Origin: Ehretia macrophylla
Lineage: Eukaryota; Streptophyta; Magnoliopsida; Boraginales; Ehretiaceae
Direction of reading: 5' to 3'
Assembly (NCBI GenBank): GCA_037974665.1
Contig: CM075764.1
Location: 75,842,325-75,906,324, forward strand
Length of the DNA stretch: 64,000 bases
Part shown: positions 1 through 12,181 of the stretch, piece after piece
How positions within the stretch are numbered: position 1 is the first letter of the stretch
How the letters are laid out: every line of letters starts with the position of its first letter
Notes under the pieces: generated by a model
Told to the model about the DNA's origin: nothing
What the model saw: only the letters and a program-made list of their open reading frames with translations
Databases searched by the model: none
Made by a program: the position numbers and the translations under genes

Positions 1-976
1 ATTCATTTAGGTATTTTAAGCAATGTGTGCATTAATTAAAATTCTCTTTAATTCAATAGCTAACTAAAACAATTAGAATCAAACTACATGGAAAGCTAGA
101 AAATTTCACTTAGTTAGAGGGAAACTTGGTCTTTTGGCCTAAAACTAAAATATCATGCCTACCAAAAACACATTCACTCCACACACAACATACACACTAA
201 GCACACGGTTGAGGAAGAGAACATAGAGAAGAAGAAGAAGAAGAAGAAGAAGAAGAAAGAGAGAGAGAAAGAGGTTAAAGCTATTTCAACCATTATCCTA
301 CATCTTCTAGCTACCTTCAAGTGTTTCCTTGTCTTCTTTAGCTCCTAGACACAAGATCAAGGTCAAGGATTTGTTTTCAAAAGCTTTCTTAAACTCATCC
401 AAGGTTATATAATGCATATTTGTTGTTTTTGCTTATAATGCATAGATTAGGAGTTTATTGTATTATTTGGGTTTTCATGTGTTGTTGAGCTAGGCTTGCT
501 TTCTTGCATGTTCTTGATGAGTTTAAGAGTTATAGTATGTGTTATATGATTTGTTCTTGCTTGCAATTGAAGGGTGATTAACTTGTATGCAAGAGTGAAG
601 TTGGAGGCCAAACACATAAGGACTTAGATGGTATTTGTGGTATACTTTGTGTATTTGTTGATTCATGAAGGTTATAGCATAATTCTTGAGTTTATATATG
701 TTGTCTAGCAAGCTTCTTTGGGTGTACAAGGTACCTAGTTAAAGTTGGAAGTAAGACAATAGATGAAAGAGCAAAACTATAAAATGTTTAGGATATAGTG
801 CATCCTCATTGTAGCTCATGTTCCTTCGTGCATGGCATAGTTTCTTTATCATGTTTAATCTCGTTTCATATTAATTGTTCATGTGTTCATGGCATGGCTT
901 TGTTAACCGTTTTCTAAATGGTAAATCGTTTGCGATAATCCCCTTCCCGTTATCCTTTGTTGAGCAGGGTGTAACT
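1..976 (+). repeat. Older Tekay-type LTR, left part (interrupted)
   Basis: Left portion of a long chromovirus-type LTR whose start lies beyond the window edge. It is continuous with 10568-11147 once the element at 977-10562 and one TSD copy are removed. It has the leader-like organisation of other LTRs in this window: a CA-rich stretch near 170-215, an (AAG)n purine run, then a long AT-rich part. Parts around 500-620 resemble the reverse complement of the LTRs of the inserted element, so it is a diverged relative of that family. No protein is supported here. Confidence 0.7.
226..258. repeat. (AAG)n microsatellite
   Basis: About ten perfect AAG units followed by a GA-rich run, inside the leader-like part of the LTR. 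Confidence 0.9.
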
Positions 977-3383
977 TGTCATGCCCCGAGACCAAAGCCT
1001 GTGGAGGTTGAGGTCGGAGCGCGACATGTCAATCGCTTAGCACCTGTAAAATCATCATTTAACAACCTAACATTTATTAACTTCCACAAGTAACTTCAAA
1101 AGAATGTTCAAGGCATTTGATATAAAAAGGCCATATCAACCTGTTTGTACTTCATACATGGCCAAATACAGACATCTTGGCCTTAAAAGAATGGTAATCA
1201 AACTTAGTATGTAGTTAAGAATCCAAAAGAATATTACATATCATAAGTTGTTCAAAAGTACATCATCAGTTTCTATTAACAAGCCTATTCCAATACCAGC
1301 ATGAAGATCAACAGAGACAGAAGTCAGCCTCGTCACATAGAGTCTCGTCGCCCTCAACCTATACAGTAGGCTCAGCCTCGGTCTCACCTCTAAGTATCAG
1401 AAAAAGGGGTGAGCTAATCCTGCATATAGCTCAGTAAGAATGGAAAAGGAACGGTTTTCACAAATATTTTATCATTTCGAAATCATCTTTATAAAACGGT
1501 GCTATGAATATATTTCATGTAACAAGTATAACAAGAATAACAAGTACGAGATAATCACAATCTTAACCAAGCAACTCTACTCTCCGAGGACCTCGAGGGA
1601 CCCAGCGAGAGTAGAAACCATGTAGCAAAAAGATACAATATCACGAACTTTGTTGGAGATGGCCAGTCTCGAGCTTCCTTGTCAAATCATCTTTATCACA
1701 CCAATTAAAAGAAGGTACTCTGGAGACAACCCAGACTACAGTAGCCCAAGTCTGTCCTGGCTAGCCCAATGCTGCCTAAGCGGCCCAGAACTTCTACCAT
1801 GAGGTTTACTAACTTATCCTGTTCATTTATTCACCTTTCATCTCTCCAAGGAGAATTCACCGAATGAGAGTGGATTTCAAATATAAAACAAGCTCGAAGG
1901 CAACAAAGTAGGTTGCTACCGGTTAGTAACAGTAATCAAAGACATATTAGTATAATCATGTTCTAAATAGAGTTTATATAACACATAAACATGAAAGTGG
2001 AGGTCAACGGAATAGGTTGCCTCCATTGTTGGATCATAACATGTAGCAAACTTAACGCCTTCGCATTATCCCAACTTCAATAGTTATTTTACCAATATTT
2101 CCAAGCTCCAATTAATCTGATTTTAGTTTAGAATCGAAGCTTATCAAAAGTAGATAGTTCTAGAATCAAACGGATCCCAATTCGGAGTTAAATTGACTGA
2201 GTTATGATCTTCGGAACATTATTATGCAAAGATGTCGGGGAAGTCAGATGAGTAAGTCGGGCAACTTAGTCGACTGCCTTAATCGACCGGCTTTTATAGA
2301 GAATTTGGTCAAATGTTGGTCAAGTAGTCGGGCGAGTTTAGTTGACTAGCTTAGTCGACCGACCTGGGCATCTAACACCCGTAAATTCACACATTTTACA
2401 CCTTAACTTGCTACCACTCCTCCCATTTCTTACAAGCCATCAAGCATACATAATGTGGTTCATTAGGCATCAAATAATTGTTCAAACATCAACCAAAAAC
2501 ATTCCACGCCAACAATCAATACACAAACTAGCTAGAATTCTCTATAACTCATAACTTCAAGATTAACATCTAAGTTCTCAAAAGCTAACTCCATGCTTCC
2601 AACTCTTACACACAAGTTATACATATAATCAATACACCTACAAAAATAGCACAAACTCATATTTCAACTCCTCAAGAACACCCAACATTGGTTGGGCCAT
2701 TCCTAGATCTACAACACACAAAATACCTCATCTTCTCATCTAAGCCTTTATATGCATACTATAACAAGATTAATACCAAAGAACATCAAATAATCTTGAA
2801 TGAGCTTTGTAAAGAGTTTTGAAGAATCCCTCACCTTTGCCTTGAATTCTAGATGAATAATGAGCAAGAAAATCTTGAAAAAAGCAAGAAAATGTCAAGG
2901 GAAAAGCTTAGAACAACTGCACTTGTTTTTATTCCTCTTTCTCTTCCTTCTTTCCTCTCTTTTCTCTATTCTTTTCCTCCTTCCTATGGACGAAAATTTG
3001 AGCATGGTGTGTATAGTGTGTATGTCGAGTGGGTGAGTGTGTATTGGTGTGTGTTTGTGTGTTTTGGTTGAGCAAGAATAGTGCATGATATTTTGTTATT
3101 TTGCTTTAGGACTAGAGTACCCTTGTAACTTAATGCTATTTATTCCATGCCATTCTAGTTGAATTTTAACTAGTTAGTTGCTAGGCTTGGTACAATAGTT
3201 TTAATTAAATTCCTATGACATCTAAAACACTTAATTATACGTTAAATGATGATATGCAAGTAAATTGAAATAAATGTACTTAAACCAACTTAAAAACACC
3301 CAAACAAGGTAAATGCATATAAAATGATCTAATTGTATATGATATGATTTATATGCATATGTGGTCTTGTGCTGGGCCTTACA
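977..3383 (-). repeat. 3' LTR of Tekay copy 1
   Basis: Begins TGTCATGCCCC on the plus strand and ends GGCCTTACA. On the element strand it therefore starts TGTAAGGCCC and ends GGGGCATGACA, with the expected TG...CA ends. It aligns along its whole length with 8151-10562, with scattered substitutions and an indel of about 30 bp near 1140/8310. The purine-rich leader around 2890-3010 (minus strand) ends in a splice-donor-like AAAGGTGAGG near 2830. Confidence 0.92.
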
Positions 3384-3400
3384 ACCTCCCCTCCTTAAAG
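3384..3400 (-). other. Polypurine tract, Tekay copy 1
   Basis: Read on the minus strand this is an AAGGAGGGGAGGT-type purine tract directly abutting the 3' LTR. It is the normal primer site for plus-strand DNA synthesis. Confidence 0.85.
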
Positions 3401-3542
3401 GAATTGTGTCTCGCAAACAAGAACAGGTATCATTGCTCCATTTGATCACATCTCTCCCACGTTACATCCTCAACCCCATGGTGATCCCAAATCACCTTCA
3501 CCATCGGAATACTCTTGTTGCACAATTCCCGGTCTTGCTCAT

Positions 3543-4750
3543 CTAGAATCCGCACGGGTTTTTCTTCATAAATAAATTCTCCCAAAGTTCTAGCGATTCC
3601 GGTTCCAGAATGTGAGATGGATCAGGGTGATACTTGCTTAGCATTGAAACATGAACCACATTGTGAATATTGGAGAGATTTGGTGGTAGATCCAACCGAT
3701 ATGCCAACTTGCGGATTCGATCCACAATCGCAAAAGGGCCCATACCTTGGGTTCAACTTCCCTCATTTCCCATGCCTGATCAACCCTCTTCAGGGTGACA
3801 ACTTCAAGAATACTTGATCACCTACTGCAAACTCCAAATCCCTCCGTCTCTTATCAGCATAGCTCTTTTGTCGGCTTTGAGTTGTGAGCATTCTTTTCCT
3901 AATTAGTTGCACCTTCTCAATTTTTTCTATTAACTCTGGTAACAAAGTAAGATCAATGGTCTTAATCTCCCCGACTTCATCCGAATACAACGGCGACCTA
4001 CACTTCCGTCCATATAGAGCCTAATATGGTGCTATGCCAATTGTTGCCTGATAACTGTTATAATAAACAAATTCTGCCAAAGGTAAATACTTTTCTCATG
4101 AACCTCCAAAATTCAATACACACGCCCTCAACATGTCCTCCAAAATCTGGATGGTCCTTTTAGATTGCCCGTCAGTCTGTGGGTGGTAAGCTGTACTAAA
4201 TTTCAACTCCGTTCCCAAGGCTTCCTGCAACTTCTGCCAAAATTGAGACGTGAACCTTGTATCTCTGTCAAACACGATGCTAGCTGGTACCCCATGTAAC
4301 TTCACAATGTTAGTCACATACAATTTGGCTAGCTTCCTTAGATTATCCATCTTATTCATTGCAATGAAGTGAGCGGTCTTCGTCAATCTATCCACAACGA
4401 CCCAAACTCCATCATTTCCCCGAGGAGACATCGGTAATTCCATAACAAAGTCCGTGGTCACGTGATCCTATTTCCATTGCGAAATCTTGAAAGGCTGTAG
4501 AAGCCCTGCAGGTCTCTGGTGCTCTTCCTTCACCCGTTGACATGTTAAGCATCGAGACACAAACGCCGCAATCTCGCGTTTCATGTTGTTCCACCAATAG
4601 TGTTATTTTAGGTCTCGATACATCTTTGTACTTCCTGAGTGAATGGTATACCTCGAATGATGAGCTTCCTCGAGTACTTTCTTTTTCAACTTTGGATCAT
4701 TTGGTACACAAATCTGATTCTTGAACTCCACAATCTATCTTTATGCAACT
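3543..4750 (-). pseudogene. Tekay copy 1 integrase and chromodomain-like tail (decayed)
   Basis: Integrase part of the polyprotein. The zinc-binding region (about 4500-4720) is unreadable in one frame. The catalytic core at 4096-4461 shows [15 protein letters not shown] and VFDRDTRF, so both aspartates are present, and [13 protein letters not shown], where the usual catalytic glutamate of the GQSERT motif is lysine. The 3543-3990 part carries the linker and the start of the chromodomain region (HILEPESLEL). Several stops and frameshifts interrupt it. The related copy at 33032-37663 keeps the glutamate, so the change looks like a post-insertion G-to-A mutation. Confidence 0.88.
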
Positions 4751-6799
4751 TGAAATCCGGATTATCGTCTTTTATCTTTTGAAGTTGAGGGTCTTGCAAT
4801 TGAAACTCTCAAATCTGAGACAACAAGGTAGGTTCCTTGATCTCCAACCTTGCCAGACTTGTCTTTCGGCTCAATGCATTTGCCACTACATTTGCTTTCC
4901 TAGACACATAATTAATGGTGCAGTTGTAATCATCCAAGAGCTCCATCTATCTTCTCTGTTTCATGTTCAATTCATTTTGAGAAAAGAGATATCTCAAACT
5001 CTTGTGATTAGTGAATACCTCGAACTTACTTCCCCATAAGTAATGCCTCCACTTTTTCAATGCGAAGACAATGGCTGCAAGCTCTAAGTCATGTATAGGG
5101 TAGTTCACCTCGTAAGGCTTCAACTTTTATGATGCATAAGCTATGACTTGACCATTCTGGATCAAAACACACCCCAGTCCTTCCTTCGAGACATCACTAT
5201 AGATAACAAACCCTTGACTTCCCTCGGGAAATGCCAATATAGGGGAAATTGTCAATCTCTTCTTCAATTCCCGAAAGCTATCTTTACATTTATCATTCCA
5301 TTCAAATTTGACCTTCTTCTGCGTGAGCTTCGTGAGTGGCCCTGCAAGCTTGGAGAAATCCTTTACAAATCTCCTGTAGTAACTTGCAAAGCCAAGAAAA
5401 CTACGCACTTCTATTATATTCTCCGGCTTCTTCCATGATTGTACCACGTCAATCTTGGTCGGGTCCACTGCAATCCCTTCTTGAGAAATCACATGTCCCA
5501 AGAACACCACTTGCTTGAGCCAGAATTCACACTTACTAAACTTGGCATACAATTGATATTCTCTTAGCTTTTGCAATACCAAATGCAAATGCCTCTCATG
5601 TTCCTCCTCAATCTTCGAGTACACCAGGATATCATCTATAAAAATCACCATGAACTGGTCCAAATATAGTTGAAACACCCTGTGTATCAAGCCCATAAAA
5701 ATGGCAAGAGCATTTGTTAATCCAAATGACATTACAACAAACTCATAATGCCCGTACCTCGTTCTGAAAGCTGACTTAGGCACATCCTTCTGTTAGATAT
5801 GGAGTTGATAATAGCCCTACCTCAAGTCAAACTTTGAATAGACCTTGGCTCCTTGAAGTTGATCGAACAATTCATCGATCAATGGCAACGGGTACTTGTT
5901 CTTTATGATTACCTGGTTTAACCCCCTGTAATTAATACAAAGCCTCAATGTTATATCCTTCTTCTTCACAAACAAAACCGGTGACCCCTATGGAGATGAA
6001 CTAGGTTGTATAAATCCTTTCTCCAAACAACCCTTGCAATTGAACCTTTAACTTTTGCAATTCTGTTGGAGCCATGTGGTACGTAGCCTTAGAGATTGGC
6101 TGTGTACCTAGTAGTATATCAATTACGAACTTAATATTCCTTTCGGGTGGTAATCTCGGCAACTCTTCCAAAAATACATCAACATATTCTCTAACTACCA
6201 ACACCTCCGTTAACTTATCTTGATCTGTTGGCTTGTTTTTAGGTAAGCCAAATATCCATTGCAACCCTTTCTCATGTATTTCATTGCCTTGACTGAGGAT
6301 ATCATGGTCTTTCCTGACTGGTCACGTTCTCCTCTCACCTTTAGCATAGGTTGTCCCGGTACCCAGAATTCAATAACCTTCGTTCGATAATCTAATCGTG
6401 CATGATGTCGTGATAGCCAGTCCATCCCTAGAATAACCTTATAATCTCGGAAGATAAGCACTATGAGATCGGCCAAAAATTCCCGATTCCTAACCTGTAT
6501 CTTACATGCTTTATATGCCAGTCTAGTGGCATACTTGGGGCCCATTGGTATGCTAACTTATACATGGTATGGTAAGTTCTCTACCAGCAACTTAGTACAA
6601 TATGCACATTTGGGAGTTATGAATGAATGCGTAACTCCAATATCAATAAGAACCTTAACCAATTGATTGTGAATCAGGAAGATACCTTCAACAACAGTGG
6701 CATCATCTGGGATTATTTCTTGATCCATGGCATAAGCTCAGGCTCGAACTCTTTGCATTGGAGTATTCCTCGCATGTTGAGCTTGTGCATCTTTATTCT
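4751..6799 (-). pseudogene. Tekay copy 1 protease, reverse transcriptase and RNase H (decayed)
   Basis: Protease region near 6540-6700 carries LIDIGVTHSFI, where a DSG or DTG triad is expected. Downstream is the conserved [19 protein letters not shown] block (6390-6450). RT follows at about 5127-6060 with [18 protein letters not shown] and the active-site [12 protein letters not shown]. RNase H (about 4880-5200) has [13 protein letters not shown] and FTNHKSL. Stops lie at several positions, and a frameshift near 6245 plus another near 6005 move the linker segment 6001-6264 out of the gag-RT frame. This cannot make an active enzyme. Confidence 0.9.
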
Positions 6800-7838
6800 G
6801 CCACTTCGGGCAGTCTTTGGCTAGGTGTTGATCACTCCCACACCTGATACATTTGCCACTCTTTCTCTAACATTGGACTTCAAAATGCCCTTTCTTGTAA
6901 CAATAATTGCACATAACATTTCGAGCTGTCATCGCACGTCCCGATGCTCCATGAACTACCTGAGTGGCTAGGACATTAGGCTGAGGCCTAGCAACTGTTG
7001 GTATGGCCTAATCCTGGGGTTTCTAGGTCTGGAATGGACCCTGAGTCTGAAAGGGCCTCTTGTTCTGCTGAGATAGACCAAACTTCACTGCTAATTTCAT
7101 CTCCTCAACCCTCGATGCAGCCTCAAAGATAGCATTGTAAGTGTCGAACTCTGCTACTGCCAGCCCATCCTAAATCTCAAGTCTCAGCCCTTGTTTAAAC
7201 TTCTATATCTTGGTGGTCGGGGTCTGGACCATATGCGGAGCATACTGGGAGAGTCTATCAAATTTTGCCCCATACTCTGCCACCGTCATGCTTCCTTGTT
7301 TCAAGTACATGAACTCCTACATCTTTCTATCCCGGGAAGCCTCAAATATGTATTTACTCTTGAATGCTCTAACAAAGTTCCTCCATGTAAAGGGAGTGTA
7401 TTGATCTTCCCATTGATCTCTCACCGTATCTCACCATGTCTTAGCATCACTTTCTAATTGAAAGACTGCATAGGCAACCTTTTTCTCCTCTGCATAGTCC
7501 TATGCAGTATAAATCTTCTCCATTCGAGACATCCAATATTCTACCTCTTCACTATTCGGCTGGCCCCTGAACTTCGGAGGGTTGTAGAACAAGAAATCTT
7601 TGAGGTTATCACCTTCCCTATTACCTTTGTTTCCACCACTATTACCAGTACCATGATTATTGTTGTTGTTATTATTATTAGCTATTGCTGCTGCCGTTGC
7701 TGCTTGTTGTTCCATAACCCGACTCATTCGGTCCACGACAGTCGCCATCAAATTGAACATAGCTATACCGGGATTAGCTTGATTCGCGTTCCCGGGCTCT
7801 TGAGATCCAGTGTTACTGTGGGTATTACAACCTGCCAT
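6800..7838 (-). pseudogene. Tekay copy 1 gag (decayed)
   Basis: Gag starts at the ATG whose complement ends at 7838 (MAGCNTHSNTG...). It has a low-complexity poly-Asn run (AAATAAAI then eight N), the capsid-type region with FLFYNPPKFRG and W-x-S-R-M-E-K-I, and two CCHC zinc knuckles, CNYCYKKGHFEVQC near 6875-6915 and CIRCGSDQHLAKDC near 6810-6855. Two knuckles in series are usual for this clade. At least six in-frame stops occur. The region stays in the same frame as the protease, so it was one gag-pol ORF. Confidence 0.88.
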
Positions 7839-8126
7839 CTATAAATATAGAACAGATACCAACCACGGTTATAGGTTATGCATGTATTAGGTGAGTCATG
7901 AACATGTACACTTCTAACACTCCTAACATGCTTGTAATTTAGTTATATCTAACATGTAAGTTAAACATAAACAAGAAGCAATTACAGCATGTTAAGCCCA
8001 TATGGTTACACATAAGCACATATAAAAATCCTTTAAGACTTTATTCAAGTTAAGACTCTTCCCCAGGGACCTCTATTCAAAACTCATACTACACTAACTA
8101 AGGCTAGCTTAATGCTAACTAAAACT

Positions 8127-8139
8127 AGCTCTGATACCA
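8127..8139 (-). other. Primer-binding site (initiator tRNA-Met type), Tekay copy 1
   Basis: Reads TGGTATCAGAGCT on the minus strand, 11 nt inside the 5' LTR. TGGTATCAGAGC is complementary to the 3' end of plant initiator tRNA-Met. Confidence 0.92.
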
Positions 8140-8150
8140 CTTAAATAAGG

Positions 8151-10562
8151 TGTCACACCCCGAGACCAAAGCCCGCGGAGGTTAAGGTCGGAACGCGATA
8201 TGTCAATCGCTTAGTACCTGTAAAATCATCATTTAACAACCTAACATTCATTAACTTCCACAAGAAACTTCAAAAGAATGCTCAAGGAATTTGACATAAA
8301 AAGGCCACATCAACCTGCTGCTTAATTACAAGACCTCACATCTCTGTTTGTACTTCATACATGGCCTAATACAAATATCTAGGCCTCAAAAGAATGGTAA
8401 TCAAACTTAGTATGTAGTTAATAATCCAAAAGAATATTATATATCATAAGTTGTTCAAAAGTACATCATCAGTTTCTATTAACAAGCCTATTCCCAATAC
8501 AAGCATAAAGATCAATAGAGATAGAAGTCAGCCTCGTCACATAGAGTCTCGTCACCACAGTAGGCTCGGCCTCGGTCTCACCTATAAGTATCAGAAAGAG
8601 AGGTGTGCTAATCCTGCATATAGCTCATTGAGGATGGAAAATGAAGGGTTTTCACAAACATTTTATCATTTCGAAATCATCTTTATAAAACGGTACTATG
8701 CATATATTTCATGTAACAAGTATAACGAGATAATCACAATCTTAACCAAGCAACTCTACTCTTCGAGGATCTCAAGGGACCTAGCGAGAGTAGAAACCAT
8801 GTAGCAAAAGGATACAATATCACGAACTTTGTTAGAGATGGCCAGTCTCGAGCTTTCTTGTCAAATTATCTTCATCACACCAATTAGGAGAAGGTACTCT
8901 AGAGACAACCCAAACCATAGTAGCTGAAGCCCATCCTGGCAAGCCTATCCTGGCAAGCCCAATGCTGTCCAAGCAGCGCAGAACTTCTATTGTGGGGTTT
9001 ACTAACTTATCCTTATCATTTATTCACCTTCCATATCTCCAAGGAGAATTCACCGAGCGAGAGTGGATTTCAAATGTAAAACAAGCTCAGAGGTAACAAA
9101 GTAGGTTGCCACCGGTTAGTAACATTAATCAAAGACATATTAGTGTAATCATGTTCCAAATAGAGTTCATATAACACATAAACATGCAAGTGGAGTTCAA
9201 CGGAATAGGTTGCCTCCAATGTTAGAACATAACATGTAGCAAACTTATCGCCTTCGCATTATCCCAACTAAATAATTATTTCACCTATCTTCCTAAGCTC
9301 CAATTAATATTATTTTGGTTTATAATCGAAGCTTATTGAAAGTAGATAGTTCTAGAATCAAACGGATCCCAATTCGGAGTTAAATTGACCGAGTTATGGT
9401 CTTCAGAAAATTATTGCACAAAGTTGTCAGGGAAGTCGGACGAGTAAGTCGGGCGAGTTAGTCGATTGGCTTTTACAGAGAATTTGGTCAAATGTCGGTC
9501 GAGTAGTCGGGTGAGTTTAGTCGACTAGCTTAATCAACTGACCTGGGCATTTAACACCCGTAAATTCACACATTTTACACATTTACTTGCTACCACTCCT
9601 CCCACTTCTTACAAGCCATCAAGTATACATAATGTGGTTCATTAGGCATCAAATAATGGTTCAAACATCAACCAAAAACATCCCACACCAACAATCAATA
9701 CACAAACTAGCTAGAATTCTCTATAACTCATAACTACAAGATTAACATCTAAGTTCTCAAAAGCTAACTCCATGATTCCAACTCTTACACAAAAGTTATA
9801 CATATAATCAATACACCTACAAGAACAACACAAACTCATCTTTCAACTCCTTAAGAACACCCAACTTTGGTTGGGCCATTCTTAGATCTACAACACACAC
9901 AATACCTCATCTTCTCATCTATGCCTTTATATGCATACTAGAACAAGATTAATACCAAATAGCATCAAATAATATTGAATGAGCTTTGTAAAGAGTTTTG
10001 AAGAATCCCTCACATTTGCCTTGAATTCTAGATGAATAATGAACAAGAAAATCTTGAAGAAAGCAAGAAAATGTCAAGGGAAAAGCTTGGAACAACTGCA
10101 CTTGTTCTTCCTCCTTTTTCTCTTCCTTCTTTTCTCTATTTTCTCTCTTCTTTACCTCCTTCCTATGGATGAAAATATGAGTGTGGTGTGTATAGTATGT
10201 GTGTCGAGTGGGTGAGTGTGTATTGGTATATGTTTGTGTGTTTTGGTTGAGCAAGAATAGTGTAGGATATTTTGTTATTTTGCTTTAGGACAAGAGTGCC
10301 TTTGTAATTTAATGTTATATATTCCATGCCATTCTAGTTGAATTCTAACTAGTTAGTTGCTAGGCTTGGTACAATAGTTTTAATTAAATTCCTACGACAT
10401 CTAAAATACTTAATTATACGTTAAACGATGATATGCACGTAAATCGAGATAAATGCACTTAAACTAACTTAAAAATACCCAAACAAGGTAAATGCATATA
10501 AAATGATCTAATTGTATATGATATGATTTATATGCATATGTGGTCTTGTGCTAGGCCTTATA
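8151..10562 (-). repeat. 5' LTR of Tekay copy 1
   Basis: 2412 bp, matching 977-3383. The outer end reads TATAAGGCC on the element strand instead of TGTAAGGCC, a one-base loss of the terminal TG. The TSD TAACT follows directly at 10563-10567, so the boundary is secure. Confidence 0.92.
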
Positions 10563-10567
10563 TAACT

Positions 10568-11147
10568 CACCCCTCTTTATGACAATTATAGGTAAAGCTA
10601 AAGCCGAGTCAACTTTGCATGTTGAAGGAAAGTTCCCTTGTGTGATTAACCTCTTGTTGTACTAGCTGGCTTGGCTATATGAGCTATTTGATGTAATGTA
10701 TTTTCTTTTGAACACTTAGCTTTGTATCTAGTTTGATACAATATTCTTTTGAGGCCTAGTCATAATAGTTGGATCTGTATGATGTATTTGATGGATCTAA
10801 GCCTTGTAATTGTGTATTCGGTGGTCATAACCTTAAATATTAGTGATGAAGTTTGTATAATGTGTCTTATTAGAATTGAAGTTATAAATAGATGCTGTAA
10901 ATATATCTTAGTAAATTTGGACTTTAGTACTTGGGTTGCAGATGTGATAACTTAGATGTATTGTTTTATGGATGATAGTGCTTGGACTAATGTATTGTGC
11001 CTTAGCGGACTTAGAAGGAGTGATATTCTTAAACCCGTGGCATCACAATCCTAGATTATTTGATGTTGATGTGAGTCTGAAAATAATTCCATTAATTATT
11101 GAGGTATCAGAGACCATTTAAGTGATTAAAGAAATGGGGTCGTGACA
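10568..11147 (+). repeat. Older Tekay-type LTR, right part
   Basis: Continuation of the LTR at 1-976. It ends GGGGTCGTGACA, the conserved 3' end of this LTR superfamily, followed by GGTAT (11148-11152), the likely right TSD. The matching left TSD lies outside the window. Whether the parent is a solo LTR or the 3' LTR of an element further left cannot be decided here. Confidence 0.75.
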
Positions 11148-11163
11148 GGTATCCTTCAGGAAG

Positions 11164-12181
11164 ATGAGCAAGGGGGTTGAGCTCAAGGAGCCCACCAGGG
11201 GCCAAGCTAAGGGTGAGTCCCCATAGAAGAAAAGGACCCGACCTCAGGGGGACAGTTGTAGGAAAGGCGTAGAGGTCTACCGGTCCAAGAAAGATCAGGC
11301 CCTCACCTCTGCTATTGCTGCCGCCTCCACCACTACTAAGGATCCCAAGCTTAGGTCAATCCCCTATGATCAGGTGGCCTGTGATCTAAAGACGACCCTC
11401 ACCATAGTAAGTCTCTTGAATTACAAGTATCTTAGTTCAGGGGTTTCCTTTAGCTAATCATTTTCCTTTACTTTTTCAGGTTGAGTCCCACGCCCTCTCA
11501 ATGCCCGACCTCCTCAGCCAAGCCCAGACCTACATATTCAAACTCGAGCATAAATATGAAGAGGCCATGGTTGCGTTGACATCCCAACAGGACAAGGCCA
11601 AGAAGCAGTTTAAAAAGGATGAGGCTGAGATCACACACTTGAAGGTAGAGGTTGAAGCCAAGGACAAAGCATACGAGGAGGAAATAGCCCAACTAAAGGA
11701 GGCCTGTGCCTAAGAGGCCCGGGAGCTAGAGAGGGCCCGAGCTGAGAAAAAGGAAGCCGATCAAAAGCTCAAGGACTTTATCAACATGGTCGGCCCCAAT
11801 GGAGAGAAGGTCATCCAAGGCTTCAAGGACGGAGAGGAATGGACCTTGTTCCTTAGCGAGTTTGTCGGAGATATATCCAAGTTTGGCTACGCCGAAGGGT
11901 ACTTTTGAGGCCAAATGGTAGCCAGAGAGAGGGCGAAGACCTTCTATCCCTAGATGAAGACGGGGTTTATTGAGATCGTGGAGGCTCCCCCCAAGGAACT
12001 CTGGGAAATCCCCAGCTTGGTGCCCAACCTCAAAGCTACCGCCAAAGAGGTATAAAGGTACATAAATGGTGGTCAAGATGGTGAGGACTCTCAGGACGAG
12101 GAGGACGTCCCTACCACAAATCCTACCACCAAGGGATCCACTCGGTCGTGCCTCTGCAGGCTTAATTTTGTTTTGATTTGA
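11164..12181 (+). pseudogene. Antisense extra ORF of the Tat element, coiled-coil protein with one intron
   Basis: Runs opposite to Tat gag-pol, between integrase and the 3' LTR. Exon 1 (11164-11406) is basic and Ala/Thr-rich. A 73-bp intron (11407-11479, GTAAGT...TTTTTCAG) separates it in phase 0 from exon 2 (11480-12181). Exon 2 codes a long Glu/Lys heptad-rich coiled coil (about 11501-11790), then a region with FINMVGPNGEKVIQGF, FLSEFVGDISKFGYAEGYF and an acidic tail. Five in-frame stops (11224, 11711, 11906, 11951, 12053) each fit a C-to-T change. The true start may lie further left, beyond the LTR inserted at 11147. Extra antisense ORFs at this place are known in Tat elements; I know no function for the protein. 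Confidence 0.72.
11407..11479 (+). other. Predicted intron of the Tat antisense ORF
   Basis: Canonical donor GTAAGT at 11407 and acceptor TTTTTCAG ending 11479, preceded by a pyrimidine-rich tract. Length 73 bp. Removal joins two reading frames exactly in phase (243 nt of exon 1 from the first visible ATG). Confidence 0.75.

Larger units (their letters stand above)
977..10562 (-). mobile_element. Full-length Ty3/gypsy chromovirus (Tekay/Del-type), copy 1
   Basis: Complete but decayed LTR retrotransposon on the minus strand. Two LTRs of about 2.4 kb (977-3383 and 8151-10562) bracket gag and pol remnants. The 5-bp TSD TAACT is at 972-976 and 10563-10567. A primer-binding site complementary to initiator tRNA-Met lies just inside the right LTR and a polypurine tract just inside the left LTR. 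Pol order is protease, RT, RNase H, integrase, which is Ty3/gypsy; long LTRs and a chromodomain-like C-terminus suggest the Tekay/Del chromovirus clade. The LTRs differ by many substitutions and small indels, and the coding region has stops and frameshifts, so this copy is inactive. Confidence 0.93.

Noticed and set aside
7191-7844. Plus-strand frames opposite gag of Tekay copy 1 (7191-7457, 7458-7844)
   Set aside because: Shadow frames of the minus-strand gag, which has clear homology; no independent support.
2895-10254. Minus-strand frames in both LTRs of Tekay copy 1 (2895-3086 and 9949-10254), His/Thr- then Lys/Glu-rich
   Set aside because: They fall in the CA-rich and purine-rich leader and the two LTR copies are not colinear in frame; low-complexity composition explains them.
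10749-10955. Plus-strand open frame of 68 codons in the old LTR
   Set aside because: AT-rich LTR sequence without similarity to the conserved short frame of the other LTRs.
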